Positions 20,688 through 29,049 of a stretch of DNA of 64,000 nucleotides are shown piece by piece. The notes beneath the pieces were generated by a model. The model was given only the letters and a program-made list of their open reading frames with translations. It was not told the origin of the DNA and made no database searches. A program made the translations under genes and the position numbers. Location: contig NZ_CP107903.1 of NCBI RefSeq assembly GCF_036013955.1, positions 7,812,001 through 7,876,000 on the forward strand, read 5' to 3'. Positions within the stretch are counted from its first letter, which is position 1, and each line of letters begins with the position of its first letter. The stretch comes from Streptomyces sp. NBC_00459. Its GTDB lineage: Bacteria; Actinomycetota; Actinomycetes; Streptomycetales; Streptomycetaceae.

Positions 20688-21377
20688 TCACGGAAGACCG
20701 CCCTGCTCGCAGACCCGCCGGGCGACCTCACGGAGCTTGGTGTTGTTCTGCTGGGAGTAGCGGCGCAGCACGTCGAAGGCCTGCTCCTCGGTGATGTGGT
20801 GGCGGCCCATGAGGATGCCCATCGCCTCGCCGATGACATGGCGGGTGGCGACGGCCCGTTCCATCTGGGCATGGGTGCGGGCGCTGGAGAAGGCGACCGC
20901 CGCGTGGGAGGCCAGCAGCCACCCGGCCAGCTCGCTGGCCTCGGTGAAGGCACCGGGTCTGCGGGAGTAGAGGTTCAGCGCGCCAAGGTCTTCGTCGTCG
21001 GTGAACAGCAGAAAGCCCATCATGCTGCCCACTCCGAGCGCCTGGGCCTGCGGGGCGTAGGCGGGCCAGCGCGACTGCTCGTCGGTGACGTCGGCGATGC
21101 GGAAGACCCGCTCTCCCTGGGAGGTGCGGGCCGCGTCGAAGCACGGCCCCTCGCTCAACCGCTCCTGCAGCTGATCGCTGTCGATGACCAGCTGGTCGGT
21201 CGGGGCGAGTGTCTCGACCTGGTTTCCCTGGAGCACCAGGATGCCGGCCGCGTCGCAGCCGTCCACCAGCTCGGTGGCCGATTTGGTGATCCGCTGGAGT
21301 GTGGCATTGACCGACTCCTGTGCCAGCAGATCCCGCGCCATCGACGCCATCTGCTGTGCGAACCGTCCCCAGTCCAC
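20688..21377 (-). CDS. GAF-ANTAR RNA-binding antitermination regulator
   Basis: About 229 residues: a GAF sensor (LQRITKSATELVDGCDAAGIL to AFSSARTHAQM) joined to a C-terminal ANTAR three-helix domain (RHVIGEAMGILMGRHHITEEQ, FDVLRRYSQQNNTKLREVA). ANTAR proteins bind paired hairpins in mRNA leaders and prevent termination. The GTG at 21377 has GGAGG 5 bases upstream; an ATG at 21416 would add 13 residues. It is monocistronic. No target hairpin pair was recognised beside it. Confidence 0.88.
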   Translation of the reverse strand: MDWGRFAQQMASMARDLLAQESVNATLQRITKSATELVDGCDAAGILVLQGNQVETLAPTDQLVIDSDQLQERLSEGPCFDAARTSQGERVFRIADVTDEQSRWPAYAPQAQALGVGSMMGFLLFTDDEDLGALNLYSRRPGAFTEASELAGWLLASHAAVAFSSARTHAQMERAVATRHVIGEAMGILMGRHHITEEQAFDVLRRYSQQNNTKLREVARRVCEQGGLP

Positions 21378-21485
21378 TACGTCCTCCGACTCTCGTTCGG
21401 CCCGGACAAACCTCATACCCAGTTTTCCACCTGCGCCTCAGGCTGACTTCGGTGGTGGCGCGATCCTCCTTCACCCTCCGTAACG

Positions 21486-21851
21486 ATGCATGTCCGCCAC
21501 AGAGAAGACCCGATCCGGCCGCTCGGGGCCGAAGCGGCGCCACCCGTCCTGATCACCACCGACGACGCGCCGATCGGCGCTCGCGGCCTGACGATGAACT
21601 GTCTCGTCGGCGGGCGCGTCACGCAGAAGGCGCACACCGCGGAACCGATCTTCGACGTCGCCACCGTCGTCGCGCACGTCAGCAGCACCGTCACCCTGCT
21701 CCCCGGCGATCTGATCACGACCGGAACACCGGCCGGAACGGAAAACGGCCGTGAACGCGAGGTGTCCCCTCGGTCGGGGACGCGGGTGATCAGCGTGATC
21801 AAAGGCGTCGGTGAACTGCGCGACGCCGTGATGCGGCCGGGCCCGCAGTGA
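21486..21851 (+). pseudogene. C-terminal remnant of a fumarylacetoacetate-hydrolase family enzyme
   Basis: The 121-codon open frame holds only the later half of the FAH fold: LITTDDAPIGARGLTMNCLVGGR, EPIFDVATVVAHVSSTVTLLPGD, and the hallmark LITTGTPAG. Intact relatives are about 280 residues and carry an N-terminal metal-binding part that is missing here. The sequence before the fragment shows no continuing FAH frame. It is therefore most likely a decayed gene, squeezed between the GAF-ANTAR gene and the glycosyltransferase operon. Confidence 0.75.
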
Positions 21852-22005
21852 GGCGTGGGAGCGCTTTCGGCCATAGATCTGACTCCCCGTCAGTTCTCGG
21901 TGTTCTCCCCCTGCCCCCACAGGCGGCACGGCAACAGTGAGGTCCGCGGCCCTGGACCAGGGCCTGTGAGCCGCAGTCTGCCGTCCCCTCATGCCTGAGG
22001 AAGCC

Positions 22006-23295
22006 ATGACTCCCACCCCCCACCTCGCCGAAACCGCCGCCCGCACCGAGCGGCCGGCACCGTTCCAGCCCGTCGACCGAGCCCGTCTCCCGGACGCCGG
22101 TACCGCCACGGTGGACATCGTCGTACCGGTCTACAACGAGGAACGCGCCCTCCCCGGGTGCCTGCACACCCTCCACGCGCGACTGTCCGAGGGGTTCCCC
22201 TTCCCCTGGCGGATCACGGTCGCCGACAACGCCAGCACCGACGACACCCTCGCCACCGCCCGCCGCCTCGCCGACGAACTGCCCGGAGTGGGCGTCGTCC
22301 ACCTGGACCGGAAGGGGCGCGGGCTGGCCCTGCGCACCGTCTGGGGCGCCAGTGACGCGGACATCGTGGCCTACATGGACGTCGACCTGTCCACCGGCCT
22401 CGACGGACTGCTCCCGCTGGTCGCCCCGCTGGCCAGCGGCCACTCCGACCTCGCCATTGGCTCCCGGCTGGCACCCGGCGCGCGTACGGTGCGCGGGCCG
22501 CGCCGAGAGTTCGTCTCCCGCTGCTACAACGGCATCATCCGGCTCACCCACGGAGTCCGCTTCAGCGACGCCCAGTGCGGATTCAAGGCGGCCCGTACGG
22601 AGGTGCTCCGGCCGCTGCTGGAGGTGACCCGCGACGACGCCTGGTTCTTCGACACCGAGCTGCTCCTGCTCGCCGAGCACAACGGACTGCGCGTCCACGA
22701 GGTGCCGGTCGACTGGGTCGAGGACGTCGACACCCGGGTGGACGTGGTGAGCACCGCCACGGACGACCTGCGGGGCCTGTGGCGCATGGCGCGCCTCAAG
22801 GCCTCCGGCGGTGCCCGCGTCGACATCCGGCCGCGCCCCGCACCGTCCGCCGAGCACCCCGACGCCGTCCTCGCACCCGCGACGGGACGTGGCGTGCTGT
22901 CGTGGGAAGTCGGCTGCTTCATCGCGATCGGCCTCGTCTCCACGGTCGGGCAGGCCCTCCTGTACTGGCTGGCGCGCGGCTGGTGGACTCCCGCCGTCGC
23001 CAACCTGGTCTCGCTGTTCGTCCTCACCGTCCTCAACACCGAGGCGAACCGGCGTCTCACCTTCCGCCACTCCTCCACCGCGCCCGCCCGCGCCCACCTC
23101 GGTGCCGGCGGCCTGTTCGTCCTCGGCTACCTGGTCACCTCCGGCGCGGTGCTGTGGTTCAAGTGGCTCGACCCCGGCGCCTCACCGGCCGCCGAGACCG
23201 CGGTCCTCGCCGCGGCGTCCGTCGCCGTCACCGGCGTGCGCTTCGCCACCCTGCGGCTGGCCGTCTTCGCCGGCCCCCGCAGCCGTACCCGCTGA
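22006..23295 (+). CDS. Glycosyltransferase family 2 fused to a GtrA-like membrane domain
   Basis: About 429 residues. Residues 35-270 are a GT-A fold polyprenol-phosphate glycosyltransferase (VDIVVPVYNEERALPGCL, ADNASTDDT, DVDLS metal motif, GSRLAPGA, DAQCGFKA, WFFDTELLLLAEHNG). The C-terminus (about 300-425) has four membrane spans of the GtrA type with the NTEANRRLTFRHS motif. The ATG at 22006 has GAGGA 5 bases upstream; the ATG at 21991 has no good site. It probably makes or flips a lipid-linked sugar donor used by the next gene, to which it is joined by a TGATG overlap. Confidence 0.9.
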   Translation: MTPTPHLAETAARTERPAPFQPVDRARLPDAGTATVDIVVPVYNEERALPGCLHTLHARLSEGFPFPWRITVADNASTDDTLATARRLADELPGVGVVHLDRKGRGLALRTVWGASDADIVAYMDVDLSTGLDGLLPLVAPLASGHSDLAIGSRLAPGARTVRGPRREFVSRCYNGIIRLTHGVRFSDAQCGFKAARTEVLRPLLEVTRDDAWFFDTELLLLAEHNGLRVHEVPVDWVEDVDTRVDVVSTATDDLRGLWRMARLKASGGARVDIRPRPAPSAEHPDAVLAPATGRGVLSWEVGCFIAIGLVSTVGQALLYWLARGWWTPAVANLVSLFVLTVLNTEANRRLTFRHSSTAPARAHLGAGGLFVLGYLVTSGAVLWFKWLDPGASPAAETAVLAAASVAVTGVRFATLRLAVFAGPRSRTR

Positions 23296-25547
23296 TGAGA
23301 GCGAATCCAGACATGAGCAACTACGCGCACATCACGTCAGTCCCGGCGGCCTCGGAGCACACCGGGAGGCGTACGTCCGTCCGCTCGCTGCCCGCCTGGG
23401 CGGCACCCGCCGCACTCGGCGCCGTCATGGTGCTCGCGGCGGTCCTGTACGGATGGGCGCTGGGGTCCCTCGGATGGGGCAACAGCTACTACTCGGCGGC
23501 CGTGAAGTCGATGGGGAGGAACTGGACCAACTTCCTCTTCGGTTCCTTCGACCCGGTCGGCGTCGTCACGGTCGACAAGCCGCCCGCCGCCCTGTGGCCG
23601 CAGGTGATCAGCAGCAAGATCTTCGGGATGCACGGGTGGGCCCTGATCCTGCCGCAGATGCTCGAAGGAGTGGCCGCGGTGCTGGTGCTGCACCGCACCG
23701 TGCGCCGTTGGGCGGGGGAGGGCGCGGCGCTGGTCGCCGCCCTGGTACTCACCCTCACGCCCATCACGGTGGCCATCAACCGGGACAACAACCCGGACAC
23801 GCTGCTGGTCCTGCTGCTGGTGTCGGCGGCGTACGCGCTCACCCGCGCGCTGCGGGCCGAGGGCAGGTCCGCGACCTGGTGGCTGTGCGCGAGCGGCTTC
23901 CTGATCGGGTGCGGGTTCACCACCAAAATGCTCGCCGCCTGGATGGTCGTCCCCGCGTTCGCCGTCGCCTGGCTCGTGGGAGGAAGCGGCGCCTGGATAC
24001 CGCGAGTGCGGCGGCTGCTGGGCGCGGGCGCCATCCTGGCGGCGTCCTCCCTGTGGTGGGTCGCCATGGTCGCCCTGTGGCCGGGCGACCGCCCCTACAT
24101 CGGAGGCAGCACGGACGGCTCGGCCTGGGACCTCGTGATCGGCTACAACGGACTCGGTCGGGTCTTCGGCTCCAGTGACGGAGCACCCCAGGGAATGGGG
24201 GGCGGAGGCGGTGGCGGAGGGTTCGCCGGCGGGTTCGGCGGCGAGTCCGGCCCGACCCGGATGTTCGACACGCAGGTGGGCGGTCAGATCAGCTGGCTGC
24301 TGCCCCTCTGCGGGCTGGCTCTGGCCGTCGCGGTCGTCGTGGCGGTGCTGCACCGACGCGGGAAGCTGCCCGCCTCCGTCCCGCTGCCGGCCGCCGGCTG
24401 GCTGCTGTGGGGAACCTGGCTGGTGGTCTGCGCGGCCGTGTACTCGACCCAGAAAGGCATCTTCCACCCCTACTACACCACCCAACTCGCCCCGGCCATC
24501 GCCGCCCTGTGCGGCGGGCTGACGGCCGGCCTGGTCCGCCTGCACCGTGCGGGTCTCCGCTGGGCGCCACTGGCCGGCGCGGCCGGGGTCGTGGTGAGCG
24601 TGGTCTGGGCAGTGGTGCTGGTCCGTCGTACACCCGACTGGAACGGCTGGCTGGTGTGGCCGGTGCTGCTCGTCGGCTGCGCCGCCGTCGTCCTGCTGGT
24701 GCTGGCACGACGCAACGCCCGGTTGCTCACGGCTGCCGTGGGCGCGGCGGTGGCCTCGGTCCTGGTGGCCCCGGGAGCCTGGGCGCTGACCGTGCCCGCC
24801 TCCACCGGCATGGGCGGCTCCAACCCGACGGCCGGCCCGACGACGCTCGGCTTCGGCGGAGGCGGCGGCATGCCCAGGCAGGCCGGGAACGGCGGAGGTC
24901 TTCCGTCGGGCATGCCGTCCGGGATGCCGTCGAACATGCCGGGGCTGCCCGGCGCGGGCGGCTCCTCGAACGGGTCCGGTGCACCCTCGTCCGGCGGAAT
25001 GCCGTCCGGAATGCCGTCAGGGATGCCGTCAGGGATGCCTTCCGGCATGCCCACGGCGGGAGCGGGCGGCATGCCCGGTGCCGGCTCGGGAAGTGCCCCG
25101 GGCGGGCGAGGCGGTCCCAGCGGTGGCGGGGAACTCACCGCCGACCAGCGCAAGATCCTCCAGTACGCCGTCAAACACGCACCCGACGCGCGCATCAAGC
25201 TCGCCGTCGAGGGCGGCGCCCTGTCCGCCAGTGCTTTCATCCTGGGCACCGACGAGAACGTCATCGGCATGGGCGGCTTCACGAACAGCGACAACGCGCC
25301 GTCCGTGGCCCAGCTGAAGGCGTGGACCGGCAACGGCGAACTCCGCTTCGTCCTGGGTTCCGGCACCAACGGCGGCGGGCCGGGCGGCATGTCCGGCGGA
25401 TACGCCGAGCAGCGCTCCGACTGGATCGCCGACAACTGCGCGAAGGTTCCGGCGTCGTCCTACGGCGGCACGTCCTCCGAGTCGGACAGCGGCGGTGTGA
25501 TGGGATTCGGGGGAGCGAGCGTGCTCTACGACTGCGCCGCCGAGTAA
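23295..25547 (+). CDS. GT39/ArnT-like membrane glycosyltransferase with MPSG-repeat tail
   Basis: About 750 residues. The N-terminal half has many membrane spans and the GT-C signature YYSAAVKSMGRNW, VDKPPAALWPQ and a NRDNNPDTLLVLLLV loop, as in protein-mannosyl- and Ara4N-transferase-like enzymes. After about residue 500 comes a Gly/Met/Pro-rich linker with GMPSGMPSNM and a second GMPSGMPSGMPSGM run. It ends in an outer domain (TADQRKILQYAVKHAPDARI to VLYDCAAE). The start shares one base with the previous stop (TGATG); an ATG at 23313 is possible. Likely transfers a sugar from a lipid carrier to an envelope acceptor outside the membrane. Confidence 0.87.
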   Translation: MRANPDMSNYAHITSVPAASEHTGRRTSVRSLPAWAAPAALGAVMVLAAVLYGWALGSLGWGNSYYSAAVKSMGRNWTNFLFGSFDPVGVVTVDKPPAALWPQVISSKIFGMHGWALILPQMLEGVAAVLVLHRTVRRWAGEGAALVAALVLTLTPITVAINRDNNPDTLLVLLLVSAAYALTRALRAEGRSATWWLCASGFLIGCGFTTKMLAAWMVVPAFAVAWLVGGSGAWIPRVRRLLGAGAILAASSLWWVAMVALWPGDRPYIGGSTDGSAWDLVIGYNGLGRVFGSSDGAPQGMGGGGGGGGFAGGFGGESGPTRMFDTQVGGQISWLLPLCGLALAVAVVVAVLHRRGKLPASVPLPAAGWLLWGTWLVVCAAVYSTQKGIFHPYYTTQLAPAIAALCGGLTAGLVRLHRAGLRWAPLAGAAGVVVSVVWAVVLVRRTPDWNGWLVWPVLLVGCAAVVLLVLARRNARLLTAAVGAAVASVLVAPGAWALTVPASTGMGGSNPTAGPTTLGFGGGGGMPRQAGNGGGLPSGMPSGMPSNMPGLPGAGGSSNGSGAPSSGGMPSGMPSGMPSGMPSGMPTAGAGGMPGAGSGSAPGGRGGPSGGGELTADQRKILQYAVKHAPDARIKLAVEGGALSASAFILGTDENVIGMGGFTNSDNAPSVAQLKAWTGNGELRFVLGSGTNGGGPGGMSGGYAEQRSDWIADNCAKVPASSYGGTSSESDSGGVMGFGGASVLYDCAAE

Positions 25548-25611
25548 CCCGGGCCGGAGCGAGCACCGCCAGACACCAGACACCAGACGGCAGAACGGAT
25601 CCGCGGACGTC

Positions 25612-26355
25612 ATGACCGACAGGCCCCCAGCGGCGAGGCCGGGACATCGGCTCCTCGTGGTCGAGGACGAGCCCAGCATCCGTACGCTGCTGGAGGCGAC
25701 GCTCCGCCTGACCGGATACGAGGTGAGCAGCACCGACACCGGGCAGTCGGCTCTCCTGGAGGTCGAACGCCTGGAGCCGCACCTGGTGCTGCTCGACGTG
25801 ATGCTGCCCGACCTGGACGGCTTCGAGGTGACCCGCAGGTTGCGGGCGGCGGGGAACGACTGCCCGATCCTGTTCCTCACCGCCCGCACCGGCACCCACG
25901 ACCGCGTCAGCGGACTGCGCGCGGGCGGAGACGACTACGTCTCCAAACCGTTCAACATCGAGGAGGTCCTGCTGCGCATCGAGGCCATCCTGCGCCGAAC
26001 GGCTCCGGCCGTCACGGCGCGGGTGACGCCGAGCGTCCTGGGCTACGCCGACCTGGAACTCGACGAGGGCGCCCACGAGGTGCACCGCGCGGGGGAGTAC
26101 ATCGCGCTGTCACCCACCGAGTTCAAACTCCTGGCCTACCTCCTGGCGAACGCCGGACAGGTGGTGAGCAAGATCCAGATCCTCGACCACGTCTGGAGCT
26201 ACGACTTCGCGGGCGACGTCCGGATCATCGAGACCTACGTCCGCTACCTGCGCAAGAAGATCGACCGCTTCGATCCGCCGCTCATCCAGACGGTGCGCGG
26301 GGTCGGCTACAGCCTCCGTCTCTCCCGCGACCACGGAGGGACGCCGGAGCAGTGA
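25612..26355 (+). CDS. OmpR/PhoB-family response regulator
   Basis: A 247-residue receiver plus winged-helix regulator: VVEDEPSIRTLLEATLRLTGYEV, phospho-Asp about residue 62 in VLLDVMLPDLDG, YVSKPFNIEE, then SPTEFKLLAYLLANAG and VRGVGYSLRLS. It lies 64 bases after the GT39 gene and overlaps its kinase by GTGA, so the pair is probably transcribed with the glycosyltransferases and may adjust envelope glycosylation. Confidence 0.93.
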   Translation: MTDRPPAARPGHRLLVVEDEPSIRTLLEATLRLTGYEVSSTDTGQSALLEVERLEPHLVLLDVMLPDLDGFEVTRRLRAAGNDCPILFLTARTGTHDRVSGLRAGGDDYVSKPFNIEEVLLRIEAILRRTAPAVTARVTPSVLGYADLELDEGAHEVHRAGEYIALSPTEFKLLAYLLANAGQVVSKIQILDHVWSYDFAGDVRIIETYVRYLRKKIDRFDPPLIQTVRGVGYSLRLSRDHGGTPEQ

Positions 26356-27890
26356 CCCGTTTCCTGCCCCGGCCGCCCGGATCGCTGAGGCGACGCCTCG
26401 TCCTCGGCGTCACCGTCCTCGCCACCGCGGCCGTCCTGGCCTCCCAGGCCCTCGGCTACGTGGTGATCCGTTCCTGGCTGCTCGACCGCGTCGACGAGCA
26501 GCTCGTCGAGTTCCACCCGCCGGCGCCGGCCTTCTACGACGCCCTCGACGGGAAACTGCCGACGCCGGCGGAACAACCGGACATACTGCCCTCGGACTTC
26601 CATGTCTACTTCTACGACGCCTCCGGGCATCTCCTGAACGGCTCGCTCGGCTCCGAAACGACGTCAGGACCCCGGTTGACCGATGACGTGCGGGACCTCG
26701 GTCTGCGGGACGGGCATCCGGAGACCGTGCCCGCCGCCGACGGTGACGGCCGCTGGCGAGTGATGCTCAACCCCGGCCCCGGGGGCATGAACGCGGTGGT
26801 CACCCTGCCGCTCGACACCGTCGACGGCGCCGCCTCGAAGATCCTCTGGCTGAACGCGGTCCTGCTCGCCGTCACGATCGTCGCCCTGGTGGCCCTGGGC
26901 CGGTGGGTGGTCCGGCTGGGCCTGCTGCCCCTGACCAGAATGGAACGCACCGCCCAGGACATCACCGAGGGCCGGCTCGACCCGAGGTTGCCCGACACCG
27001 ATCCGCGCACCGAGATCGGACGCCTCGGCCGGGTCCTCAACTCCATGCTCGACCGCCTCCAGAAGGCGCTGCTGGCCCGTGAGGCGTCCGAGGCCCGGCT
27101 GCGGCGGTTCGTCGCCGACGCGGGGCACGAACTGCGCACCCCGCTCACCGTCATCCAGGGCTACGCCCAACTCGCCCTGCGCCCTGAGCGACGCCCGGCG
27201 CGGGAGCTGCGGGAGGCCAACCGGTTCATCGTGCAGAACGCGGAACGCATGAGCCTGCTCGTCGACGACCTCCAACTGCTCGCCACCCTGGACAAGGAGC
27301 CCTCCTACCGGAGAGAGCGGGTCGACCTGCTGTCCCTGGCGGCGGACGCCGTCACCGCGACCGTCGCCCACAGCGGGTCCCACCCCGTCGACCTCGGCCC
27401 GCTGCACACCCCGGCCGATCCCACCGGAGCCGAGGAGCTCGACATCGCGGAGACCGTCGGCGACCCGCACCGGTTGCGTCAGATCCTCGAGAACCTGCTC
27501 TCCAACGCCCGCGTCCACACCCCGCCCGGCACCCGCGTCCACGTGCGAGTCGGCACGACCGAGGCGGGTCCCGGCAGCGGCGGCACGGACCTGCCCGGAC
27601 GCACCGCCGTCTCACCGCCCCTGCCGGAGAGCCTGCCGATCAGCGTGATCGAGGTCGCGGACGAGGGACCGGGCCTCGAACCCGTCGACGCCGAGCTGGT
27701 CTTCGAGCGCTTCTACCGCGCCGACCCCGCCCGTTCCCGCCTCCACGGCGGCAGCGGCCTCGGCCTGGCCATCGCCGCGACCATCGCCGAGGGGCACGGC
27801 GGCCGCCTCGAACTCGACACGGCTCCCGGCCGCGGCTGCACCTTCCGCCTGGTACTGCCGGCGGCCGAAGCCGGCCAGGAACTCCGCTGA
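26352..27890 (+). CDS. Sensor histidine kinase (HAMP, HisKA, HATPase)
   Basis: A 512-residue kinase. One span near residues 17-38, an extracellular sensor of about 130 residues, a second span (ILWLNAVLLAVTIVALVAL), HAMP (PLTRMERTAQDITEG), phospho-His about 258 in ADAGHELRTPLTV, N box ILENLLSNARVHTP, and G boxes DEGPGL and GGSGLGLAIA. A loop between the N and G1 boxes (about 395-430) is longer than usual. The GTG at 26352 overlaps the regulator stop. Partner of the regulator at 25612. Confidence 0.93.
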   Translation: MTRFLPRPPGSLRRRLVLGVTVLATAAVLASQALGYVVIRSWLLDRVDEQLVEFHPPAPAFYDALDGKLPTPAEQPDILPSDFHVYFYDASGHLLNGSLGSETTSGPRLTDDVRDLGLRDGHPETVPAADGDGRWRVMLNPGPGGMNAVVTLPLDTVDGAASKILWLNAVLLAVTIVALVALGRWVVRLGLLPLTRMERTAQDITEGRLDPRLPDTDPRTEIGRLGRVLNSMLDRLQKALLAREASEARLRRFVADAGHELRTPLTVIQGYAQLALRPERRPARELREANRFIVQNAERMSLLVDDLQLLATLDKEPSYRRERVDLLSLAADAVTATVAHSGSHPVDLGPLHTPADPTGAEELDIAETVGDPHRLRQILENLLSNARVHTPPGTRVHVRVGTTEAGPGSGGTDLPGRTAVSPPLPESLPISVIEVADEGPGLEPVDAELVFERFYRADPARSRLHGGSGLGLAIAATIAEGHGGRLELDTAPGRGCTFRLVLPAAEAGQELR

Positions 27891-28206
27891 CCCCGCCGAA
27901 CGCGGGGCCGGGAGGGCGCCCCACGACCGAGGCGAGCGGGGAGCGTCAGTGCGGTCGGCGCGTCGACCGGACGGGCGCGGAGGGCTGATCGGGAGTGACA
28001 GCACGGGGCGCGGGCCACCGACCGGTCAGCAGCAGTTCAAGGTCTGTGCGGCACGGGTGTTTCGTGGGTCCGGCCGTCGAGGGGGCGCGCCTGGAGGGTT
28101 CCGGTACGCCGAAGCCCACACGTCGGGCGCGGAGCGCGGTCGGCGTGTGGGCGAGGAGCGTTCGGCGCCTGATCGAGTGGGTCAGGAACCTGTGTGGCGG
28201 GCCGTG
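27891..28206. other. Gene-free spacer with two hairpins between convergent genes
   Basis: These 316 bases hold no convincing gene. CCCCGC-CGAAC-GCGGGG at 27891-27907 follows the kinase stop and could end that transcript. GCCCACACG at 28114-28122 pairs with CGTGTGGGC at 28144-28152, 55 bases beyond the TetR stop on the minus strand. Neither has a clear T run, as is common for Streptomyces terminators. Confidence 0.45.
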
Positions 28207-28917
28207 TCAGTCCGTGTGGGGCGGCTCGAACACGGCAAAGGCGTCGCCGGCGTTGCGCAGTGGTGCCTCGGGCAGGGCGACGGGGTCCTGGGAGCGCAGG
28301 GCGCGCAGGAAGAGCGTCGTCGACCAGCGGGCGTGCGCGGCGAGCCGGGCGGAGTCGTGGCGGGGCTCCGGGCTCAGCAGGGCGTCCATCTGCAGCCCGG
28401 CCGCCGCCATGCGGACGAACAGGGCGGCGTACGTGTGGGGGTCCGGCAGGGTGTAGCCGTGCCGCCGGCCGTCCTCCAGCAGGGTGGCCGCCACGACGTC
28501 GACGACGTGGGGCACGCCCAGGGTGCGCATGGCCGCCGTCAGTTCGGGACGGCGGGCGGCTTCCGTGGTCAGCACCCGGATGAGGGCGAGGTACTGCGGG
28601 GCGGTCGTCGCCTCCAGGAGCTTGGTGACGATGTGCGTCAGCCGCTCCTGCGGGTCGTCGACCGAGGAGAGCATCGCCTGGTCCAGGTCGAAGTCCAGGG
28701 ACGAGCTGCCGCGCTCGATCACGGCACGGAACAGTTCCACCTTGTCGCCGAAGTGGGCGTACACGGTGGTCTTTGAGACGCCGGCCTCGGCCGCGACGAC
28801 GTCCATCGACGTCTGGTCGAAGCCCCGGTCGAGGAACAGGGTGACCGCCGCGTCGAGCACGGCAGCTCTCTTGCCCCGGCCCCCGGCCCCCGTACGGGGG
28901 CGCCCCTTGACCACCAT
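28207..28917 (-). CDS. TetR/AcrR-family repressor of the adjacent catabolic island
   Basis: A 236-residue regulator. The N-terminal HTH reads AAVLDAAVTLFLDRGFDQTSMDVVAAEAGVSKTTVYAHFGDKVELF (residues about 18-62); the C-terminal ligand domain is unassigned. The ATG at 28917 has GGAG 5 bases upstream. It follows the dioxygenase gene on the same strand by 132 bases, so ALDH, dioxygenase and regulator may form one transcript. The three ACTGWACNGTWCAGT palindromes of the island are its most likely operators, which would make it autoregulated. Confidence 0.9.
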   Translation of the reverse strand: MVVKGRPRTGAGGRGKRAAVLDAAVTLFLDRGFDQTSMDVVAAEAGVSKTTVYAHFGDKVELFRAVIERGSSSLDFDLDQAMLSSVDDPQERLTHIVTKLLEATTAPQYLALIRVLTTEAARRPELTAAMRTLGVPHVVDVVAATLLEDGRRHGYTLPDPHTYAALFVRMAAAGLQMDALLSPEPRHDSARLAAHARWSTTLFLRALRSQDPVALPEAPLRNAGDAFAVFEPPHTD

Positions 28918-29049
28918 CTCGCTCCTCCTCGGGCCGCCGACCCGGCAGTCGCCCATGTCTCTTGGCTTGTTGACCTCCTGGCGACCCTACCGTCGCGGCC
29001 GGGTGGTCCGGGACGCGACGGCAGGCCTTGCGCCATCGCTGCCGCGGTG

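Noticed and set aside
21855-21869. TGGGAGCGCTTTCGG resembling a LacI-family operator
   Set aside because: Only the central AGCGCT is symmetric and no LacI regulator is near; too weak to report as a site.
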